Program-made: the position numbers and the translations under genes
In this document: positions 1 through 7,792 of the stretch, piece after piece
How the letters are laid out: the number at the start of each line of letters is the position of its first letter
Position numbering within the stretch: position 1 is the first letter of the stretch
Notes under the pieces: generated by a model
Seen by the model: only the letters and a program-made list of their open reading frames with translations
Databases searched by the model: none
Told to the model about the DNA's origin: nothing
DNA from: Bacteroides intestinalis
GTDB lineage: Bacteria > Bacteroidota > Bacteroidia > Bacteroidales > Bacteroidaceae
Reading direction: 5' to 3'
Assembly: GCF_003464595.1 (NCBI RefSeq)
Contig: NZ_QRZF01000023.1
Span: 1-64,000 of the forward strand
Length of the DNA stretch: 64,000 nucleotides

Positions 1-17
1 CTAATATACTAAAAATA

Positions 18-416
18 TTAGGTGTGTTTGCGGAGAATCAGAAAAAATATATCTCTTAAAACATCTCCTATCCACAGTTCTCTCATTTTTTCTCGAAAAT
101 AATCATCCTTAAATTTAAAGGCATCTTTATTGTATATTCTTTTAAGATTGTGATTCACACTGTCTCGGTAGTGTAAGATTAGCCGATAATACAATGCAGA
201 GTCATTAATTTCATCTTGTTTTGCAGTTATTGAATCTTTAACAGCAGGTATAGTAGCAAGGGTATCTTGGATTGTACTTGTTACCAATGTATCTTTTACA
301 AATTTTATATCTAACGTGTCTCTATTTAAATTGAGATATCTATTCGTCTGTGCAAATAAAGCCCCCTTGCTAAGTGCAAGAATTAGTAAGATTGATATTT
401 TAAGTACATCTTTCAT
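18..416 (-). CDS. Hypothetical secreted protein
   Basis: I do not recognise this 132-residue protein. It opens with a basic residue pair and a hydrophobic stretch ending in Ala-Gln, a typical signal peptide, so it is probably exported. The rest is polar and rich in Asp, Thr and Lys with no visible catalytic motif. The reading frame is open for nine more codons upstream, but a TAnnTTTGC promoter box lies inside that extension at 429-437, so I chose the ATG at 414-416. The predicted transcript would then have a leader of only about six bases. Confidence 0.5.
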   Translation of the reverse strand: MKDVLKISILLILALSKGALFAQTNRYLNLNRDTLDIKFVKDTLVTSTIQDTLATIPAVKDSITAKQDEINDSALYYRLILHYRDSVNHNLKRIYNKDAFKFKDDYFREKMRELWIGDVLRDIFFLILRKHT

Positions 417-428
417 ACACCGTTTTTT

Positions 429-437
429 GCAAAGATA
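429..437 (-). promoter_or_regulatory. Bacteroidetes -7 promoter box
   Basis: Reverse-strand TATCTTTGC matches the TAnnTTTG -7 consensus. It sits 13 bases upstream of the chosen ATG of the secreted hypothetical protein and rules out the longer start. Confidence 0.6.
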
Positions 438-632
438 CAACATTCTAAAAATAGATGTTCCTCTTACCAGAAAAATAGAGGTATATCTGTAAGTTCCAAG
501 TTTTGGGATTTCAATAGAAGCATATCTAAGTCCAACTGTCCTAACAAAGAGTAAATGTTATATGTAATGGCAGGAGAAGAATACAAGAAGCTAAAAAACA
601 AATATGCAAACCGGAAATAATTAGCGAAACAC

Positions 633-663
633 TTGACATCGCCTTCTCAATATCGTATCTTTG
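633..663 (+). promoter_or_regulatory. Promoter of putative sRNA
   Basis: A -33 TTG (633-635) and a -7 box TATCTTTG (656-663) are separated by 20 bases, the usual Bacteroidetes spacing. Transcription should start near 669-670. No protein gene follows on this strand before a terminator at 730-758. Confidence 0.6.
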
Positions 664-669
664 TATCAT

Positions 670-758
670 CCTTTTATAGATAATCTTTATTCAACTTTGC
701 ATTAAGCTACATTTCACGGCATATAGGAACGGAGAAGCAATTGCTTCCCCGTTTTTTT
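670..758 (+). ncRNA. Putative stand-alone small RNA
   Basis: The segment runs from the predicted start of the promoter at 633-663 to an intrinsic terminator, giving an RNA of about 85-90 nt. Its 3' end folds into a hairpin whose core GAAGCAATTGCTTC is a perfect palindrome, followed by seven T. No open reading frame of useful length lies inside. It could be a trans-acting sRNA; family unknown to me. Confidence 0.45.
730..758 (+). terminator. Intrinsic terminator of putative sRNA
   Basis: The stem CGG-A-GAAGC / GCTTC-C-CCG closes over an AATT loop and is followed directly by a run of seven T at 752-758. Confidence 0.7.
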
Positions 759-793
759 ATTCCCTCAACACAGCAGGCTCCGATAGCTCACGG

Positions 794-949
794 TTATATA
801 AGCGTGGGCTTACACTTATATAAGCGTGAGCCCACACTTGTACAACTGTAATGCCACACTCCGTCGTCTCCAATGCCACACTTCAACAGTTTAAACATGT
901 GGCATTCAGAGGACTAAGATGTGGCATAGAGGAGAATAAAGTATGGCAT
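794..949. repeat. 22-bp-periodic short inverted repeats
   Basis: TTATATAAGCGTG starts at 794 and again at 816. ATGCCACA starts at 851 and 873. Its reverse complement TGTGGCAT starts at 898 and 920, and a one-base variant at 942. Spacing inside each series is exactly 22 bp, two helical turns. No gene overlaps. The design recurs with other words elsewhere in the window. Confidence 0.8.
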
Positions 950-1097
950 TTGCCTCGCTAACCGCAGGCAAAAGATATCAGAAATTCACAATCACAAGAC
1001 ATTCGAGGCATGACACTCATCTTGGCAGTATTCCCGTTAATAATACATAAATCTGCTATTGACAAAAGGCAACGATTATCTGCCGGAATCAGTAAAC

Positions 1098-1159
1098 ATT
1101 ATTTTTAATTTGAAGCAAATCACAATAAAGAATGTTTCATTGCAAGCAGAATTATTTCA
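1098..1159 (+). repeat. 62-bp direct repeat, copy 1
   Basis: This 62-bp segment matches 2212-2273 in the same orientation with two differences by eye. It lies just past the 3' end of the AbiEii-like toxin gene, so the two copies bracket the toxin-antitoxin pair together with its promoter. Confidence 0.9.
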
Positions 1160-1210
1160 GAATAGACAAAATGAAGTTCATAAAAGAATTACGTGCGATC
1201 TTATAGCGAA

Positions 1211-1849
1211 CTATATTAGGCAGGACTTTATATATTCTTCTATCTCTTGAGCAGTTACAGCATACACAGGCTCAAGCTGCTCAAAATGAGCATCCCTTGT
1301 GAAACGAGAGCCATTAGTAAGCATAGCAAGCAAATTCTTGGATTTCAATTTATGTCCGGAGTAAGACAGGGCTAAAGATATTAAATCACTGATAAGTACA
1401 CCAGACTTTAAGATGGAATAGATGTCATAATAGTCACGAAAGTTACTTCTACGCAACATTACTTCCATTTTCATAACCCCAATGGATTTTACATCAGCCA
1501 ATCGCAAATTATTCAAATAATCCACTGGTTTGCTGACAGGAGCATATTTAGGACAGGCATAAAAGGAGAATTTTACTCCGGATACTAAGAACTCTACATG
1601 ATCTATATCCAATATATCCTGATGTTGAATATCACCCACTGTAGCAAGTTCTTTTTCTATCTGATGCCAAGTCACTTCCATTTTTTCTGCCTTGGAAATT
1701 CGCCACTTCATAAAGTCTAAGTCTTCACTCTGACGAGTACCGATTTGTAAAGACAAAGCAGTACCACCCACCAAAAGATAAGGTTTGATACAGTCTAATT
1801 GGGAAACAGCTTCAAAGACTTGCCGGGTATGAAGAGCTAAACCTTTCAT
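1211..1849 (-). CDS. AbiEii-family nucleotidyltransferase toxin
   Basis: The 212-residue protein carries the nucleotidyltransferase signature of AbiEii/AbiGii toxins near its N-terminus: Gly28-Gly29-Thr30, then a Gly-x-Arg, then an SEDLDF block with metal-binding Asp43 and Asp45. A second conserved region, with Lys and Arg-Asp-Tyr-Tyr-Asp, lies near the middle, as in the family. AbiE systems are type IV toxin-antitoxins that can act in phage defence by abortive infection. Its ATG overlaps the stop of the upstream gene by four bases (ATGA), so the two are translated together. Function is inferred from the family. Confidence 0.85.
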   Translation of the reverse strand: MKGLALHTRQVFEAVSQLDCIKPYLLVGGTALSLQIGTRQSEDLDFMKWRISKAEKMEVTWHQIEKELATVGDIQHQDILDIDHVEFLVSGVKFSFYACPKYAPVSKPVDYLNNLRLADVKSIGVMKMEVMLRRSNFRDYYDIYSILKSGVLISDLISLALSYSGHKLKSKNLLAMLTNGSRFTRDAHFEQLEPVYAVTAQEIEEYIKSCLI

Positions 1850-2178
1850 GCGAACGTCTTATTAAAATGACGAGTTGCCATAGATTTGATATAGGCATCA
1901 GGCCTCTTTGCTTTGAAATAGTACCAAGCAAAGAAGCGATTCAGCGTGTAAAGGTATTCCTTTTGAGGAACAAGGTACTTCAACCAAACCTCCTTTATCT
2001 TCTTAAAAGGGTAAATCAGAAAAAGTTGGTTGATTTCCTCTAAATCAAGATGTAACAAGGTTTTCTCAATCAGTATATCGTCTGGAATATCCTTGATTGA
2101 GTTTTCATTGTACGACCAAAAGCAATGTTCTTGCTTCAATTTCGCCAATAATTCTTGTTTTACCACATCGCTTGACAT
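1846..2178 (-). CDS. Probable antitoxin, DUF6922-like
   Basis: This 110-residue acidic-to-mixed protein sits first in a two-gene operon with the AbiEii-like toxin and overlaps it by four bases. It resembles small DUF6922-type proteins that I recall next to such nucleotidyltransferases in Bacteroidetes. I see no helix-turn-helix as clear as in AbiEi. The antitoxin role is inferred from position and pairing. Confidence 0.6.
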   Translation of the reverse strand: MSSDVVKQELLAKLKQEHCFWSYNENSIKDIPDDILIEKTLLHLDLEEINQLFLIYPFKKIKEVWLKYLVPQKEYLYTLNRFFAWYYFKAKRPDAYIKSMATRHFNKTFA

Positions 2179-2200
2179 AACTCTCTGTTTTAGAATAACA

Positions 2201-2208
2201 CAAAATTA
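2201..2208 (-). promoter_or_regulatory. Promoter of the toxin-antitoxin pair
   Basis: Reverse-strand TAATTTTG fits TAnnTTTG and predicts a leader of about 17 bases before the ATG at 2178. The 62-bp repeat copy 2 begins only four bases upstream, so the -33 region of this promoter lies inside the repeat. Confidence 0.55.
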
Positions 2209-2211
2209 GTG

Positions 2212-2273
2212 ATTATTCTTAATTTGAAGCAAATCACAATAAAGAATGTTTCATTGCAAGCAGAATAATTTCA
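2212..2273 (+). repeat. 62-bp direct repeat, copy 2
   Basis: Second copy of the repeat at 1098-1159, 60 of 62 bases identical by eye. It fills the gap between the end of the AraC-type regulator gene and the promoter of the toxin-antitoxin pair. Confidence 0.9.
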
Positions 2274-2286
2274 AAAACATTCCCTC

Positions 2287-3159
2287 TTATTTCATAATAT
2301 TACTCCTATACTGCGTCGGCGTCAGATTAACCAATTGCTTAAACGTGCGATTGAAATGAGTGATTGAATCGAAGCCGCATTCCACAGCTATCTGCGAAAT
2401 ATCCATTTCTCCCAATGCTAATAACTTACAAGCATATCCCACACGCATTTCCATCACATACTGCAAAAGCGTCTTCCCTGTATTCTCCTTAAAGTAACGA
2501 CAGAAGGCGCTGGAGTTCATGCTCGCCATTCCGGCAATTTCATTCAATTTGAGGTTACGGGTGTAGTTATTGTTTATAAAGGAAATGATTTTATCAATCC
2601 GCTTGTTCCCCAGCGTAGGAAACTTTTCGTAATAATGCAGACTTGCCAGTGTCTTTCTTTGCGGACTGACTGCCAGCTCCTGCAACAAATCCAGCAATCC
2701 ACTTATCTGGTGAAAACCACTTAATGAAAGAAAGCCGGAAAGCAACTCCCCTACCCGGGTTGCATCCTGTTTCGGAAAGATGATACCTCTCTTCGATTCC
2801 TCCAACAGCATTTTGATTTGCAGAAACTGAGGATAATAATCAAAGGAATACTGCATAAAATTCTGCTCAAACTGAATGATAGTCCCTTGCACGCGTGAAG
2901 TGACGTTCTCCGAACCATAAATATCATTACTCCGCATGTAATGGGGCAGATTAGTACCGAACAGAATCACATCACCCGCAGAGAACTTCTCAATGCAGTC
3001 GCCCACAAAGCATAGGCCATGACTCTCCTTTACGTAAATGATTTCATACTGACTGTGGAAATGCCACGGATAAGTGAAACGATCATAATCGTAATGCCGA
3101 GCCTTGATCGGATTCGACTCCGATATAGGCAACTTTTCATTTATAATCGGTCGGCGCAT
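2287..3159 (-). CDS. AraC-family regulator of the uxu genes
   Basis: The 290-residue protein has an N-terminal cupin-type sensing domain (the HFHSQYEI segment is its first metal or ligand motif) and a C-terminal pair of helix-turn-helix motifs ending in FNRTFKQLVNLTPTQYR, the AraC signature. The frame is open for 33 more codons with a membrane-like sequence, but that extension contains the promoter box at 3186-3193, so the ATG at 3157-3159 is preferred. It is divergent from uxuA and most likely controls mannonate use. The inducer is not evident; a hexuronate product is a fair guess. Confidence 0.85.
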   Translation of the reverse strand: MRRPIINEKLPISESNPIKARHYDYDRFTYPWHFHSQYEIIYVKESHGLCFVGDCIEKFSAGDVILFGTNLPHYMRSNDIYGSENVTSRVQGTIIQFEQNFMQYSFDYYPQFLQIKMLLEESKRGIIFPKQDATRVGELLSGFLSLSGFHQISGLLDLLQELAVSPQRKTLASLHYYEKFPTLGNKRIDKIISFINNNYTRNLKLNEIAGMASMNSSAFCRYFKENTGKTLLQYVMEMRVGYACKLLALGEMDISQIAVECGFDSITHFNRTFKQLVNLTPTQYRSNIMK

Positions 3160-3251
3160 ATATTCTGCAAAGTTTAATTCACACACAAAGATAAGGAAAG
3201 ACAATAGAAATGCTACCGCATACATGCAAAAATCCGCATATATTCTGCAAA
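3155..3251. promoter_or_regulatory. Paired 17-bp operator-like direct repeats
   Basis: CGCATATATTCTGCAAA occurs perfectly at 3155-3171 and 3235-3251, 80 bp apart, in the divergent region between the AraC gene and uxuA. The first copy overlaps the AraC start codon and the second lies just upstream of the uxuA promoter. Direct half-site repeats are how AraC proteins bind DNA, so these are likely binding sites for the neighbouring regulator. Confidence 0.6.
3186..3193 (-). promoter_or_regulatory. Promoter of the AraC regulator
   Basis: Reverse-strand TATCTTTG predicts a start near 3179 and a leader of about 20 bases before the ATG at 3159. Confidence 0.6.
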
Positions 3252-3282
3252 TATCCATTTATCGCTGCATTATTTTTGCACG

Positions 3283-3291
3283 TATATTTGC
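3283..3291 (+). promoter_or_regulatory. Promoter of uxuA
   Basis: TATATTTGC matches the -7 consensus and predicts a leader of about 30 bases before the uxuA ATG at 3329. The second 17-bp repeat ends 31 bases upstream, a position from which an activator could touch RNA polymerase. Confidence 0.65.
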
Positions 3292-3328
3292 AGTCAATAA
3301 TCAGTTAAACTATTAATATATAAATGTT

Positions 3329-4492
3329 ATGGAAAAAACCTGGAGATGGTTTGGCAAGAAAGACAAGATCACGCTCGACATGCTGCGGCAAATCGGCGTG
3401 GAAGGAATTGTGACTGCCTTGCACGATGTGCCCAATGGTGAAATATGGACCGAAGAGGCTATCAACGATCTGAAGACCTACATTGAGTCTTACGGCCTGC
3501 GCTGGTCTGTAGTAGAAAGCCTGCCTGTTTGCGAGGCGATCAAGTATGCCGGACCGGAACGAGAGCAGTTGATCGAAAACTATAAAGTCAGTCTGGCAAA
3601 CCTGGGCAAGTGCGGTGTGAAAACCGTATGCTATAACTTTATGCCCGTTATCGACTGGATACGCACGGATTTGCAACATCCTTGGGCAGACGGCACTTCG
3701 TCACTCTACTTCGACCGTGTTCGCTTCGCTTACTTCGACCTTCGAATCCTCGGACGCGAAGGAGCCGAAAAGGACTACTCCGCCGAAGAACTGGCAAAGG
3801 TTGCAGAACTGGACAAGACCATTACCGAAGCAGAAAAGGATGATCTCATCGACACAATCATCGTAAAGACGCAAGGCTTCGTCAACGGAAATATCAAAGA
3901 AGGAGATAAGAATCCGGTGAACATCTTCAAGAAGCTGTTGGCACTCTATAAAGGTATCGACCGTGATATGCTACGCGAAAACATGCGTTATTTCCTTTCC
4001 GCCATCATGCCCGTCTGCGAAGAATATGGTGTGAATATGTGTGTGCATCCCGATGATCCTCCGTTCCAGGTATTAGGTTTACCGCGTATTGTCACCAACG
4101 AAGCAGACATCGCCTGGTTCCTGAATGCAGTGGATAACCCGCATAACGGACTGACCTTCTGCGCCGGCTCCCTCAGTGCAGGCGAGCATAACGATACCCG
4201 TGAATTGGCAAAGAAATTCGCTAAACGTACTCACTTTGTCCACCTGCGCAGCACGGCCGCCATGCCCGGAGGCAACTTTATAGAGAGCTCGCACCTGACC
4301 GGACGCGGACATCTGATTGACCTCATCCGCATCTTTGAGAAAGAAAATCCGGGACTGCCTATGCGTGTAGACCACGGACGAATGATGCTGGGTGACGAAG
4401 ACAAAGGATATAACCCCGGATATTCATTCCATGGTCGTATGCTGGCATTGGCACAGGTAGAAGGAATGATGGCAGTGATAAACAATGGATAA
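3329..4492 (+). CDS. uxuA: Mannonate dehydratase UxuA
   Basis: UxuA removes water from D-mannonate to give 2-keto-3-deoxygluconate in cytosolic hexuronate breakdown (EC 4.2.1.8). The 387 residues match the usual length of about 390. Family landmarks are CVHPDDPP at 238-245, GLTFCAGSL at 274-282 and HLR at 305-307, which supply ligands and substrate contacts of the metal-dependent TIM barrel. It is followed 29 bases later by the mannonate oxidoreductase, so the two last reactions from fructuronate to KDG are encoded together. Confidence 0.95.
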   Translation: MEKTWRWFGKKDKITLDMLRQIGVEGIVTALHDVPNGEIWTEEAINDLKTYIESYGLRWSVVESLPVCEAIKYAGPEREQLIENYKVSLANLGKCGVKTVCYNFMPVIDWIRTDLQHPWADGTSSLYFDRVRFAYFDLRILGREGAEKDYSAEELAKVAELDKTITEAEKDDLIDTIIVKTQGFVNGNIKEGDKNPVNIFKKLLALYKGIDRDMLRENMRYFLSAIMPVCEEYGVNMCVHPDDPPFQVLGLPRIVTNEADIAWFLNAVDNPHNGLTFCAGSLSAGEHNDTRELAKKFAKRTHFVHLRSTAAMPGGNFIESSHLTGRGHLIDLIRIFEKENPGLPMRVDHGRMMLGDEDKGYNPGYSFHGRMLALAQVEGMMAVINNG

Positions 4493-4521
4493 TTAATAAT
4501 TAAAAATTAAATAAGGAGATT

Positions 4522-5337
4522 ATGAACGAACAATTCAGTATTGCAGGTAAAGTAGCCGTTATCACCGGTGCAGGTGGTGTATTGGGTGGCAGCATTGCCA
4601 AATGTTTCATGGAGCAAGGCGCCAAGGTAGTAGCCGTTGACATCCGTCAGGAACAACTGGACAAACGTGTAGAAGAACTGAAAGCTTACGGTGAAGATGT
4701 GATCGGCATCGTAGGTAATGTATTGGACATCGCCAGCCTTGAAAAATTGGCTGATGACATCGTTGCCAAATGGGGACGTATCGACATCCTGCTCAATATT
4801 GCCGGTGGCAATATGCCGGGTGCTACGCTGGCTCCCGACCAGAACTTCTTCGACATGGACGTTACCTGCTGGGAGAAAGTGACTAACCTCAATATGAACG
4901 GAACCGTTTATCCTTCTATGGTATTCAGCAAAGTGATGGCTAAGCAAGGTAAAGGCTGCATCGTAAACGTATCTTCCATGGCTGCTTACAGCGCCATCAC
5001 CCGCGTTCCGGGTTACTCGGCAGCTAAGACAGCCGTTGCTAACTTCACTCAATGGCTGGCAAGCGAACTTGCACTGAAGTACGGAGACGGCATCCGTGTG
5101 AATGCTATCGCTCCGGGTTTCTTCATCGGCGACCAAAACCGTGCCGTGCTTATCAATCCTGACGGTTCGCTGACAGACCGCAGCAAGAAAGTTTTAGCCA
5201 AAACTCCGATGAAACGCTTTGGAGATATCAACGAACTGAACGGCGCCGTACAATTCCTGTGCAGCGACGCGGCAAGTTTCGTGACGGGTGCATTGCTGCC
5301 GATAGATGGCGGATTTAGTGCATTCAGCGGAGTATAA
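4522..5337 (+). CDS. Mannonate oxidoreductase, SDR type
   Basis: This 271-residue short-chain dehydrogenase has the nucleotide motif TGAGGVLGG at 15-23, NIAGG near 92-96, and the catalytic set Ser151, Tyr165 and Lys169. Coupled to uxuA it most likely interconverts D-fructuronate and D-mannonate, the job done by the unrelated UxuB in E. coli. A KduD-like role on a related keto-sugar is the main alternative. A ribosome site (AAGGAGA) precedes the ATG. Confidence 0.8.
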   Translation: MNEQFSIAGKVAVITGAGGVLGGSIAKCFMEQGAKVVAVDIRQEQLDKRVEELKAYGEDVIGIVGNVLDIASLEKLADDIVAKWGRIDILLNIAGGNMPGATLAPDQNFFDMDVTCWEKVTNLNMNGTVYPSMVFSKVMAKQGKGCIVNVSSMAAYSAITRVPGYSAAKTAVANFTQWLASELALKYGDGIRVNAIAPGFFIGDQNRAVLINPDGSLTDRSKKVLAKTPMKRFGDINELNGAVQFLCSDAASFVTGALLPIDGGFSAFSGV

Positions 5338-5362
5338 GAAGCTACACCATATTTTTTTCATA

Positions 5363-5400
5363 CAAAAGCTGTTTCAGAATTCTGAGACAGCTTTTGTTGT
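5363..5400 (+). terminator. Terminator after the uxu operon
   Basis: CAAAAGCTGT-TCAGAA / TTCTGA-ACAGCTTTTG forms a long hairpin with one mismatch just after the SDR gene, ending in a T-rich tract. Confidence 0.75.
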
Positions 5401-5528
5401 TTATTTGATAAATTCAACTTTAATACACACCAAAGTAACAAATAGAAAACATACCGACGACATAACACTTGAAGTCGATTAAGATAACTATTTTGTATTG
5501 AGTTTGTTGTATATTGGAGATAAACCTT

Positions 5529-5536
5529 TATCTTTG
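5529..5536 (+). promoter_or_regulatory. Promoter of the vapBC pair
   Basis: TATCTTTG with a TTG at 5507-5509, 19 bases upstream. The predicted leader is about 16 bases before the ATG at 5559, which settles the antitoxin start. Confidence 0.65.
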
Positions 5537-5558
5537 TTACATTAAAAAGCAAACGATT

Positions 5559-5810
5559 ATGGACAATACACTAAAATTGACCGATACTTATTGGGAAATG
5601 CTAAAGTCCCTGAATGATGATATAAAATTGCGGTTAGCGACTCGGTTAACAGCTTCTGTTATTGCCGGTAAAAACACCAGCAGAAATAGAACTAACGAGA
5701 TGATAGAGAAACATCTTGGAAAATGGGAAGATGAAAGAAGTGCCGAAGCTATCATAGAGGATATATATGCAGGACGAAATAGTATTAAAACTCCCTTGAA
5801 TTTCGATTAA
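5559..5810 (+). CDS. Probable VapB-type antitoxin
   Basis: This 83-residue protein precedes a PIN-domain toxin by one base. The N-terminal half (TYWEMLKSLNDDIKLRLATRL) is helical and the C-terminal tail is acidic, as expected of an antitoxin that wraps its toxin. The reading frame extends upstream through the promoter box at 5529-5536, so the ATG at 5559 is used. Assignment rests on size and context rather than a recognised DNA-binding fold. Confidence 0.7.
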   Translation: MDNTLKLTDTYWEMLKSLNDDIKLRLATRLTASVIAGKNTSRNRTNEMIEKHLGKWEDERSAEAIIEDIYAGRNSIKTPLNFD

Positions 5811-5811
5811 A

Positions 5812-6222
5812 ATGAATAAAACGCCTAAGTATTTGCTCGACAGCAATATTTGTGTCTATATCCTAAGGGGAAGGAAAGGCATGCGTGAACAACTTCAAAA
5901 AGTGGGATGGGACAATTGTTGTATCTCAGAAATGACTGTTGCCGAACTTTTATATGGGGCCGAATGTAGTAGTAAAATAGAGGAAAACAAAAAAGAAGTA
6001 CTTTCATTCTGTGCTGATATTGAAATTATTCCCATAGGATTGGCTTTATCCGAATATGCTCACCAAAAAGCAATATTAAGAAAGACAGGAAGTTTAATCG
6101 ATGACTTAGATCTTTTAATCGGTTCTACAGCTGTGGCTATTGATTGTATAATGGTTACAGAAAATGTAAAGCACCTCAATAGAATAGAAAATATTCAAAT
6201 AGAGAATTGGACTACCATTTAA
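5812..6222 (+). CDS. vapC: VapC-type PIN-domain ribonuclease toxin
   Basis: The 136-residue protein is a PIN-domain nuclease. The metal-binding acidic residues are visible: Asp10 in LLDSN, Glu45 in TVAELLYGAE, Asp98 and Asp100 in DDLDLLIGSTA, and Glu117 in VTEN. VapC toxins cleave tRNA or rRNA when released from VapB. It starts one base after the antitoxin stop. All catalytic positions look intact, so it should be active. Confidence 0.9.
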   Translation: MNKTPKYLLDSNICVYILRGRKGMREQLQKVGWDNCCISEMTVAELLYGAECSSKIEENKKEVLSFCADIEIIPIGLALSEYAHQKAILRKTGSLIDDLDLLIGSTAVAIDCIMVTENVKHLNRIENIQIENWTTI

Positions 6223-6295
6223 TAAGACTTTAGAGTCACTCAATAAGTGGACTCATCCTTTGTAGCAATTTCAATTTAACCTATACACTATTTCA

Positions 6296-7564
6296 ATGAA
6301 AAACGAACCTCCTACTCATGTCCTGGGCCTGGCTCATCCTCCTATTCCCGTTGTACGCATCGGACTCATAGGCTTAGGCAATCGCGGATTACTCACGTTG
6401 GAGCGTTATATGCTCATAGAACACGTAGAGATCAAAGCTTTGTGTGAGATACGCCCCGGAAACTTGGCAAAAGGACAGGCCCTACTGACAAAAGGCGGAC
6501 ATCCCGCTGCAATCGGTTATGCTGGAGAAAACGGCTGGCAACAAATGTGTTGCAACCCTGATATCGATCTCATCATTATATGTACGGACTGGCTGACGCA
6601 TACCCCTATGGCCACCTACGCTATGGAGCAAGGCAAGCATGTTGCCATCGAAGTGCCCGCCGCCATGACCATAGCCGAGTGCTGGCAACTGGTAGATACC
6701 GCCGAACGTACCCGCCGCCACTGCATCATGCTGGAAAACTGTTGCTATGATGCCTTTGCCCTGACCACGCTAAACATGGCAAGACAAGGCCTGTTCGGTG
6801 AAATCATGCATGTGGAAGGTGCTTATATACACGACCTGCGCTCCATGTACTTCAGCGATGAAAACCAAGGCGGTTTCCATAACCACTGGAACAAGGCTTA
6901 CTGCATGGAACACACCGGAAACCCCTATCCCACTCACGGTTTAGGCCCCGTATGCCAGATCCTGAATATCCACCGAGGCGACCGTTTGAATTACCTTGTA
7001 TCCATGTCCACCCATCAGGCGGGAATGACGGAATATGCCCGCCGCACTTTCGGCAAGGACTCCCCCGAAGCACAACAGGCTTACCTGTTGGGAGACATGA
7101 ACACCACCCTCATCCATACCGTCAAGGGAAAGACCATCCAACTGCAATACTGCACCGTTCATCCACGCCCTTACAGCCGTTCGCACACCATCTGCGGCAC
7201 GCGAGGGTTTGCACAGAAATATCCGGTAGCCACAATCAGTCTGGAAGATGTGCGTAGCGGAGAGACAGCCAACGCAACCACCGAAGAACTCTTGCAACGC
7301 TATCAACATCCTTTTACAGCTACCATCGGTAAAGAAGGAGCCCGCAAAGGTGCTCCGAACGAGATGAACTATATCATGGATTACCGCCTCATCTACTGCC
7401 TGCACCACGGGTTTCCCTTGGATATGGACGTCTACGATGCAGCCGAATGGTCGTGCATCACCGAGCTTAGTGAACAATCGGTATTGAATGGTAGTCGCCC
7501 GGTAGAAATACCCGACTTCACACGGGGCGCATGGGAGACTTTTCCCTGTGTTGCAAAAAACTAA
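6296..7564 (+). CDS. GH109-family glycosidase (NAD-dependent)
   Basis: The 422-residue protein belongs to the Gfo/Idh/MocA fold, with a dinucleotide loop GLIGLGNRG near residues 23-31. The [23 protein letters not shown] segment, THGLGPVCQ and [14 protein letters not shown] are hallmarks of family GH109, whose members remove alpha-N-acetylgalactosamine by an NAD-assisted redox mechanism. No signal peptide is seen, unlike many GH109 members, so it probably acts in the cytosol. A general sugar oxidoreductase is the alternative. It is single, with no sugar carrier next to it. Confidence 0.8.
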   Translation: MKNEPPTHVLGLAHPPIPVVRIGLIGLGNRGLLTLERYMLIEHVEIKALCEIRPGNLAKGQALLTKGGHPAAIGYAGENGWQQMCCNPDIDLIIICTDWLTHTPMATYAMEQGKHVAIEVPAAMTIAECWQLVDTAERTRRHCIMLENCCYDAFALTTLNMARQGLFGEIMHVEGAYIHDLRSMYFSDENQGGFHNHWNKAYCMEHTGNPYPTHGLGPVCQILNIHRGDRLNYLVSMSTHQAGMTEYARRTFGKDSPEAQQAYLLGDMNTTLIHTVKGKTIQLQYCTVHPRPYSRSHTICGTRGFAQKYPVATISLEDVRSGETANATTEELLQRYQHPFTATIGKEGARKGAPNEMNYIMDYRLIYCLHHGFPLDMDVYDAAEWSCITELSEQSVLNGSRPVEIPDFTRGAWETFPCVAKN

Positions 7565-7587
7565 TCTTGTGATACAGGGATCAGTCT

Positions 7588-7722
7588 AATAATGATACAA
7601 AGAAATACCCGCTACTCCCATATCCGACGAATGCCGGGAATGGTGGGATAAAGACGATTGACCTGTTCAGTCCGGACGACCTCACATGGACTTCAAGAAT
7701 TGATATTGTAAAAAGCCCCAAA
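7588..7722 (+). pseudogene. Possible gene remnant
   Basis: One frame is open from 7573 to the TGA at 7876-7878. Its first part reads like real protein (…YPTNAGNGGIKTIDLF…, then SPDDLTWTSRIDIV), but there is no start codon or ribosome site. It may be the tail of a lost gene. I cannot name the family. Confidence 0.25.
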
Positions 7723-7755
7723 CTGTTTACGTCTGCAAAAAAACGTTCTTTTTCC

Positions 7756-7786
7756 TTGCATACTTTAAAAAGATGCATTACTTTTG
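7756..7786 (+). promoter_or_regulatory. Promoter of the RNA-repair operon
   Basis: A TTG at 7756-7758 and TACTTTTG at 7779-7786 are 20 bases apart. Transcription should start near 7792, almost 300 bases ahead of rtcB. Confidence 0.55.
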
Positions 7787-7792
7787 CCGCCG

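Larger units (their letters stand above)
444..1210. other. 767-bp intergenic stretch
   Basis: No convincing protein gene is visible here. The stretch holds a promoter-terminator pair that could make a short RNA (633-758), a cluster of 22-bp-spaced short repeats (794-949) and the first copy of a 62-bp direct repeat (1098-1159). The open frame at 1059-1250 has no promoter or ribosome site and is not accepted as a gene. Confidence 0.7.

Noticed and set aside
1059..1250. 63-codon open frame
   Set aside because: It covers the 62-bp repeat and the 3' end of the toxin gene, lacks a promoter box and ribosome site, and has no protein-like pattern.
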